A stretch of 9,468 bases of DNA, from the NCBI GenBank assembly GCA_900549335.1, contig UROJ01000045.1:1-9468 (forward strand). The letters run 5' to 3'. The notes beneath the pieces are model-generated. The model was not told where the DNA came from. It was given only the letters and a program-made list of their open reading frames with translations, and did not search any database. This DNA comes from an uncultured Collinsella sp. Its GTDB lineage: Bacteria > Actinomycetota > Coriobacteriia > Coriobacteriales > Coriobacteriaceae. The position numbers and the translations under genes were made by a program. Shown here one piece after another: positions 5,635-9,468 of the stretch (positions are counted from its first letter, which is position 1; each line of letters begins with the position of its first letter).

Positions 5635-6903
5635 ATGAATACCGAGCTGTTTGATATCAAGATTCGCGCCGTCGAGGGTGGCGTTACGGCTGCGGCTGGT
5701 TTTAAGGCTGCAGGCATCCACGCTGGGTTCCGCAAGAACCCCGAGCGTCTGGATTACGCGCTCGTCGTGCCCGATAAACCCTGTCCCGGTGCCGGCGTGT
5801 TTACCACCAATCGCTTTTGCGCGGCGCCCGTGCAGGTGAGCCGTGCCAACCTGGGCGGTGCCGACAAGGGCTACGGTATCATCGCCGGCGTTTCGGTCAA
5901 CTCTGGCAATGCCAACGCCGCTACGGGTGAGACCGGCCTTGCATGCGCGCGCGAGACGTGCAGCATCGCATCGCAGGTCATCGGCTGTGAGCCCCAGCAG
6001 ATTCTGGTTGCCTCCACGGGTGTGATTGGCCAGATTCTGCCGATCGACACGTTTGAGACCGCCATTCCTGCTGCCTACGAGGCGCTCTCCGCCCACGGTG
6101 GCGCCGATGCCGCTCGCGCCATCATGACGACCGACACGCACTCCAAGGAGTACGCCGTGTCCTACGTCAGTGAGGCTGCGGGTCATGCGGGCAATGTCTA
6201 TACGGTAGGCGGAATGTGCAAGGGCTCGGGCATGATCATGCCCAACATGGCCACCATGATCGCAGTTATCACCACCGATGCCCCCGTCGAGCCTGCGGCA
6301 CTTCATGCCCTGCTGCTCTCGACCGTCAAGCAGACCTTTAACAAGGTAACGGTCGATTCCGACACCTCGACCAACGACACCTGCATCATGCTTGCCTCCG
6401 GTGCCGCTGCCGCAGATGCCGAGCCTATCGTCGAGGGCTCCGATGCCTTCGACGAGTTGGCATTTGCCGTGCACGAGGTGTGCGAGAGCCTGGCACGCAA
6501 TATCGCCGCCGATGGCGAGGGCGCATCCAAGCTTGTTACGGTCAACGTTACCGGCGCCGTGAACGACGAGGAAGCCGATATCGCCGCCCGTGCCGTTGCC
6601 AACTCGCCGCTCGTTAAGACCTGCATCGCCGGCCACGACTGCAACTGGGGTCGCGTTGCTATGGCGCTTGGCAAGTGCGGCGTGAAGTTTAATCAGGAAG
6701 ACGTTTCCATCGACATGATGGGCATGCCCGTCTGTCGCGACGGTCTGACTGTTCCATTTGACGAGGACGAGGCTCTACGACGTTTCGAGGCGCCAGAGAT
6801 CGTGATCTCGGCCGACCTGGGCGCAGGCGACGCGGCAACGACCGTGTGGACCTGCGACCTCACGCATGAGTACATCTCCATCAACGGCGACTACCGTTCC
6901 TAG
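5635..6903 (+). CDS. argJ: Ornithine acetyltransferase / N-acetylglutamate synthase (ArgJ)
   Basis: Moves the acetyl group from N-acetylornithine to glutamate, giving ornithine and N-acetylglutamate, and so closes the acetyl cycle. Bifunctional members also use acetyl-CoA, but sequence alone does not show which type this is. The 422 residues are slightly longer than usual (about 400). ArgJ is made as a precursor that cuts itself before a conserved Thr; here the site is A206/T207 within KGSGM...PNMATM (196-208), giving an alpha chain of 206 and a beta chain of 216 residues with T207 as nucleophile. STGVIGQ (127-133) supplies the T128-G129 oxyanion site, and the C-terminus (DLTHEYISINGDYRS, 408-422) is the family ending. 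No argA is seen in the window, so this enzyme may supply both the first and fifth steps. It follows argC by 134 bases, a gap with possible RNA structure. Confidence 0.96.
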   Translation: MNTELFDIKIRAVEGGVTAAAGFKAAGIHAGFRKNPERLDYALVVPDKPCPGAGVFTTNRFCAAPVQVSRANLGGADKGYGIIAGVSVNSGNANAATGETGLACARETCSIASQVIGCEPQQILVASTGVIGQILPIDTFETAIPAAYEALSAHGGADAARAIMTTDTHSKEYAVSYVSEAAGHAGNVYTVGGMCKGSGMIMPNMATMIAVITTDAPVEPAALHALLLSTVKQTFNKVTVDSDTSTNDTCIMLASGAAAADAEPIVEGSDAFDELAFAVHEVCESLARNIAADGEGASKLVTVNVTGAVNDEEADIAARAVANSPLVKTCIAGHDCNWGRVAMALGKCGVKFNQEDVSIDMMGMPVCRDGLTVPFDEDEALRRFEAPEIVISADLGAGDAATTVWTCDLTHEYISINGDYRS

Positions 6904-6913
6904 ATTCCGGGCA

Positions 6914-6945
6914 CGCTGCGTATCTTGCCGCGATTGCGGACAGCG
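6914..6945 (+). other. Small hairpin in the argJ-argB gap
   Basis: CGCTG (6914-6918) can pair with CAGCG (6941-6945), and nested inside CCGC (6928-6931) pairs with GCGG (6936-6939). There is no T-tract, so it is not a terminator. It may be an mRNA stability or processing element, or chance in GC-rich sequence. The rest of the 81-base gap shows nothing else. Confidence 0.25.
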
Positions 6946-6984
6946 GAGCACGGCGCGATAACGATATGAAAGACGAGGCAGATT

Positions 6985-7965
6985 ATGAAATTCGCACGCG
7001 ATTGTCGTTCGAGCGAATCCAACGAAGCAACCGCGCAGCTGCTGTTCGAAGCGCTGCCGTGGATTAAGAACCTGACCGGCAAGACGGTTGTTATCAAATA
7101 TGGCGGAGCCGCCATGGTTGATGAGCAGCTGCGCCGCGACGTGATGAGCGACATCGTTTTGCTCAAGATCATCGGTATGCGCCCCGTCATCGTGCACGGC
7201 GGCGGCAAGGCTATCAACGAGGCGCTGAGCCATTACGATATTCCCGTCGAGTTTAAGAACGGCCAGCGCGTGACCTCGCCGGCGACTATGGATATCGTGC
7301 GCGAGGTGCTGGGCGGCAAGGTTAACCAGGAGCTGGTTGCTGCCATCAACCACCACGGCAACCTGGCCGTGGGCGTGTCGGGCAGCGATGCCGGCACGCT
7401 CATCGCCGAGCCGCTCGACCCCGAGCTCGGTCGCGTGGGCAAAGTGACGCACGTCAACACCGACTATATCGAGCGCTTACTCGATAGCGAGTACATTCCC
7501 GTCATCGCCACCGTCGCGGCGGGGGAGGACGGCGGTTTCTTCAACATCAACGCCGATACCGCCGCCGGTGCCGTTGCCGCGGCGCTCCACGCGCATAAGG
7601 CGATCTTTTTGACCGATGTCGATGGCCTGTACAAGGACTTTAGCGACAAGGACTCGCTTATCTCCAACCTAACGCTCGACGAGGTTAACGAAATGCTCTA
7701 CGGCGGCGAGGTCGATAAGGGCATGATTCCCAAGCTGCGTGCGGCCGTCGATGCGCTTACCGGCGGCGTATTTCGTGCCCACATCATTAACGGTACTACG
7801 CCGCATTCGCTGCTGCTGGAGCTGCTGACCGATGCCGGCGTCGGTACCGTGATCCATTCCACCGAGATGGCTTACGAGTTCGATACGCATCCGCATCCGC
7901 TTTCGACGTTTGCTGCGCGTCTGACCGAGAACCTCGACGAGGTCGAGAAGCTTCAGACGGTCTAG
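6985..7965 (+). CDS. argB: Acetylglutamate kinase, arginine-sensitive type
   Basis: Second step: ATP-dependent phosphorylation of N-acetylglutamate. It has the amino acid kinase fold, with KYGGAAM (38-44), HGGGKAI (71-77), NGQRVTS (92-98), FNINADT (186-192) and K250 in GMIPKL. The 326 residues exceed both the arginine-insensitive E. coli enzyme (258) and typical sensitive ones (about 285-300). About 30 residues precede the first strand, including LFEALPWIKN (20-29), like the N-terminal helix that links dimers into the arginine-inhibited hexamer. The C-terminal LLLELLTDAGVGTVI (276-290) matches the inhibitor-binding end of that class. Residues 291-326 form an extra tail of unknown role. Feedback inhibition by arginine is therefore likely, which suits a pathway that recycles acetyl groups through ArgJ. 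The ribosome binding site is weak (GAGG, 6975-6978). Confidence 0.97.
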   Translation: MKFARDCRSSESNEATAQLLFEALPWIKNLTGKTVVIKYGGAAMVDEQLRRDVMSDIVLLKIIGMRPVIVHGGGKAINEALSHYDIPVEFKNGQRVTSPATMDIVREVLGGKVNQELVAAINHHGNLAVGVSGSDAGTLIAEPLDPELGRVGKVTHVNTDYIERLLDSEYIPVIATVAAGEDGGFFNINADTAAGAVAAALHAHKAIFLTDVDGLYKDFSDKDSLISNLTLDEVNEMLYGGEVDKGMIPKLRAAVDALTGGVFRAHIINGTTPHSLLLELLTDAGVGTVIHSTEMAYEFDTHPHPLSTFAARLTENLDEVEKLQTV

Positions 7966-8003
7966 CTGACCCGCAGCCGCCCCATTCCTGCATCCATAGC
8001 CCC

Positions 8004-8017
8004 GCGCCGTCCGGCGC
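8004..8017 (+). other. Small hairpin in the argB-argD gap
   Basis: GCGCC (8004-8008) and GGCGC (8013-8017) form a five-pair stem with a GTCC loop, six bases before the AAAGG (8024-8028) of argD. There is no T-tract. It could affect translation of argD or protect a processed mRNA end, or be chance. Confidence 0.3.
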
Positions 8018-8034
8018 TCAACGAAAGGCATCCC

Positions 8035-9318
8035 ATGTCACTTGCAGCTCAGCAATCGCTTGAATCCCATTACGTTATGCATACCTTTGGCCGCTCTCCG
8101 GTCGAGTTTGTCGAGGGCCATGGCATGAAGCTCACCGGCGACGATGGCCGTGAGTACCTCGACTTTCTTGCCGGCATCGGCGTGTGCAGCCTAGGTCATG
8201 GCAACCTGGCTGTGCTCTCGGCGCTCGAGGCACAGACCAAAAAGCTCATGCATGTCTCCAATTACTTCTACATCGAGCAGCGTGGACAGGTCGCGGCGCT
8301 GCTGTCCAAGCTTGCTAACGACGACGTAGATGGTGCGCGCGTGCTTGCCGATGCCATTGCCGCCGGCGATGAGACCACGGCAGCTGCTCTTGGTGCCCCG
8401 GCTGCGGGCGAGCAGGTGTGGGAGACGTTCTTTGCCAATTCCGGCGCCGAGGCCAACGAGGGCTCGATGAAGCTCGCGCGCTTGTACGCCAAGCGTGCCG
8501 GTAACGGCGGCAACACCATCGTGTGCATGCGCGGCGGCTTCCACGGCCGTACGCTCGAGACCATTGCCGCCACCATGCAGGATTGGCTGCAGGATAGTTT
8601 CCGTCCGCTGCCGGGTGGCTTTGTGGCCTGCACGCCCAACGATGTCGATGAGCTGCGTGCGATCTTTAAGCAGCTGGGGAGCGAAATTTGTGCCGTGATG
8701 CTCGAACCGATCCAGGGTGAGAGTGGCGTGCACCCCATGACCGAGGAGTTTATGGCGGCAGCGCGCGACCTAGCACACGAAGTGGGCGCCGTGCTTATCG
8801 CCGACGAGGTCCAGTGCGGTATCTTCCGCACGGGTAAGCCGTTTGCGTTCCAGACCTATGGCGTGGAGCCCGACATTATGAGTCTTGCCAAGGGCATTGC
8901 CGACGGCGTACCCATGGGTGCCGTCGTGGCAAAGAAGGAGATTGCCGACGTGTTTAAGCCGGGCGACCACGGCTCGACCTTTGGCGGTAGCTGCTTGGCC
9001 GTCGCGGCGTGTGCCGCGACGCTCTCCGCGCTTGTGCGCGGCGATTATGCCGAGCATGCTGCCAAGGTGGGTGCCTATATGGAGCAGGCGCTGGCTAAGC
9101 TTCCGCATGTGGTAGAGGTGCGTGGCCGTGGCCTGATGCTCGGCTGTGATTTGGATGATGCCGCGGGCGACGCACATGATATTGTTGCCCGCGCGCTGGC
9201 CGCCGGTGCCGTGATTAACGCTACGGGTGCTCATACGCTGCGTTTCTTGCCGCCGCTCGTCTGCGAGGAAGCCGACGTGGACAGTCTGATCGAGATCCTG
9301 TCGGGTGTCTTGGTCTAA
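8035..9318 (+). CDS. argD: Acetylornithine aminotransferase
   Basis: Fourth step: PLP-dependent transfer of an amino group from glutamate to N-acetylglutamate semialdehyde, giving N-acetylornithine. It is a class III (ornithine aminotransferase-like) enzyme of 427 residues, longer than the usual 390-405. Motifs are NSGAEANE (135-142), GFHGRT (168-173), EPIQGESGV (224-232), DEVQ (257-260), the PLP-binding lysine K286 in SLAKGIA, and HGSTFGG (312-318). Residues about 95-127 form an Ala/Gly/Asp-rich insertion between the helix ending SKLA and the strand leading to NSGAEANE, a place where relatives have only a few residues; this explains the extra length. The ATG has AAAGG six bases upstream. Class III transaminases can act on other omega-amines, but the argCJB context makes ArgD firm. 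It ends in TAA. Confidence 0.95.
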   Translation: MSLAAQQSLESHYVMHTFGRSPVEFVEGHGMKLTGDDGREYLDFLAGIGVCSLGHGNLAVLSALEAQTKKLMHVSNYFYIEQRGQVAALLSKLANDDVDGARVLADAIAAGDETTAAALGAPAAGEQVWETFFANSGAEANEGSMKLARLYAKRAGNGGNTIVCMRGGFHGRTLETIAATMQDWLQDSFRPLPGGFVACTPNDVDELRAIFKQLGSEICAVMLEPIQGESGVHPMTEEFMAAARDLAHEVGAVLIADEVQCGIFRTGKPFAFQTYGVEPDIMSLAKGIADGVPMGAVVAKKEIADVFKPGDHGSTFGGSCLAVAACAATLSALVRGDYAEHAAKVGAYMEQALAKLPHVVEVRGRGLMLGCDLDDAAGDAHDIVARALAAGAVINATGAHTLRFLPPLVCEEADVDSLIEILSGVLV

Positions 9319-9356
9319 CGCAGCGCAATAACTCAATTTGGACCGGGTTCCGGACT

Positions 9357-9403
9357 GCGGGCGTGCCCTATGTGGCATGATTCAGCGGTCTGGAGCCCGT
9401 TTT
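9357..9403 (+). terminator. Weak possible terminator after argD
   Basis: GCGGGC (9357-9362) can pair with GCCCGT (9395-9400, closed by a G-U), and the arm runs into TTTT (9400-9403). Within it, CGTGCC (9362-9367) and GGCATG (9374-9379) can form a smaller hairpin. The enclosed segment is long for an intrinsic terminator, so confidence is low. Confidence 0.3.
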
Positions 9404-9436
9404 GCCTTAGATTTGCTAAGGCAGGGAGACCCGCTG
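9383..9436 (+). repeat. Long interrupted inverted repeat downstream of argD
   Basis: CAGCGG (9383-9388) pairs with CCGCTG (9431-9436), TCT (9389-9391) with AGA (9427-9429), CCC (9396-9398) with GGG (9424-9426), and GCCTTAG (9404-9410) with CTAAGGC (9416-9422) around an ATTTG loop: about 19 pairs in one arm. It is followed by an A-rich stretch, not T-rich, so it does not look like a + strand terminator, and neither flank is T-rich on the - strand. It shares 9396-9398 with the weak terminator, so only one of the two can form at a time. Confidence 0.5.
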
Positions 9437-9468
9437 GTCAAAAAACATTAAATATGAGTACTGCTACC

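Larger units (their letters stand above)
9319..9468. other. Intergenic tail, no complete gene
   Basis: No open frame of useful length starts here. Besides the two hairpins listed separately, a short CCGG-GTT-CCGG inverted repeat lies at 9343-9353, and an AT-rich stretch (9439-9453) precedes an ATG at 9454. Only five codons follow that ATG before the window ends (M S T A T) and it has no Shine-Dalgarno sequence, so it is not called as a gene. Confidence 0.6.

Noticed and set aside
5257..6636. Long open frame (459 codons) on the - strand opposite argC/argJ
   Set aside because: It spans two genuine + strand genes and the gap between them, has low-complexity composition and no domain, so it is a codon-bias shadow.
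9454..9468. Start of a further gene (MSTAT)
   Set aside because: There are only five codons and no Shine-Dalgarno sequence. It may be real but cannot be supported from this window.

Overview
The window is a GC-rich stretch coded entirely on the + strand, with nine genes in two blocks. The protein style (fused ECF ATPases, ECF modules, argCJBD order) suggests a Coriobacteriia actinobacterium, perhaps Collinsella. That is a judgement from memory of such genomes, not a search result. Six of the nine genes end in TAG.

Block 1 (1-4172) is an ECF-type vitamin transporter followed by two small flavin-binding-type proteins. It opens with the 3' part of a RibU-like substrate-binding S component. A single-chain EcfA1-EcfA2 ATPase overlaps it (ATGA), and the EcfT transmembrane coupler overlaps that in turn (TAATG). 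Thirty bases later come two tandem paralogues of the pyridoxamine-phosphate-oxidase-like split-barrel fold. If the S component carries riboflavin, the block may pair riboflavin uptake with FMN-binding proteins; this is inference. The block ends at a very strong hairpin (4210-4263), probably its terminator.

Block 2 (4264-9318) is argC-argJ-argB-argD, which encodes the whole acetylated cycle from glutamate to ornithine. ArgJ performs the acetyl transfer (steps 1 and 5), ArgB phosphorylates N-acetylglutamate, ArgC reduces the product to the semialdehyde, and ArgD transaminates it to N-acetylornithine. ArgB has the N-terminal helix and C-terminal motif of the arginine-inhibited class, so feedback control is expected there. 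The region before argC holds closely packed inverted repeats built from TGCAT half sites, the best candidates for ArgR operators, and a hairpin just before the argC ribosome binding site. The genes are spaced by 134, 81 and 69 bases and each gap can form a hairpin; the argC-argJ gap is the most structured and ends in six T residues.

The last 150 bases hold no complete gene but have overlapping, mutually exclusive hairpins, possibly the argD terminator or the leader of the next gene.

No tRNA, rRNA, CRISPR array, insertion sequence or phage gene was seen. The gene content is ordinary metabolism. The less explained parts are the argC upstream region, the argC-argJ gap, the 3' tail and the flavin-linked context of the paralogue pair.
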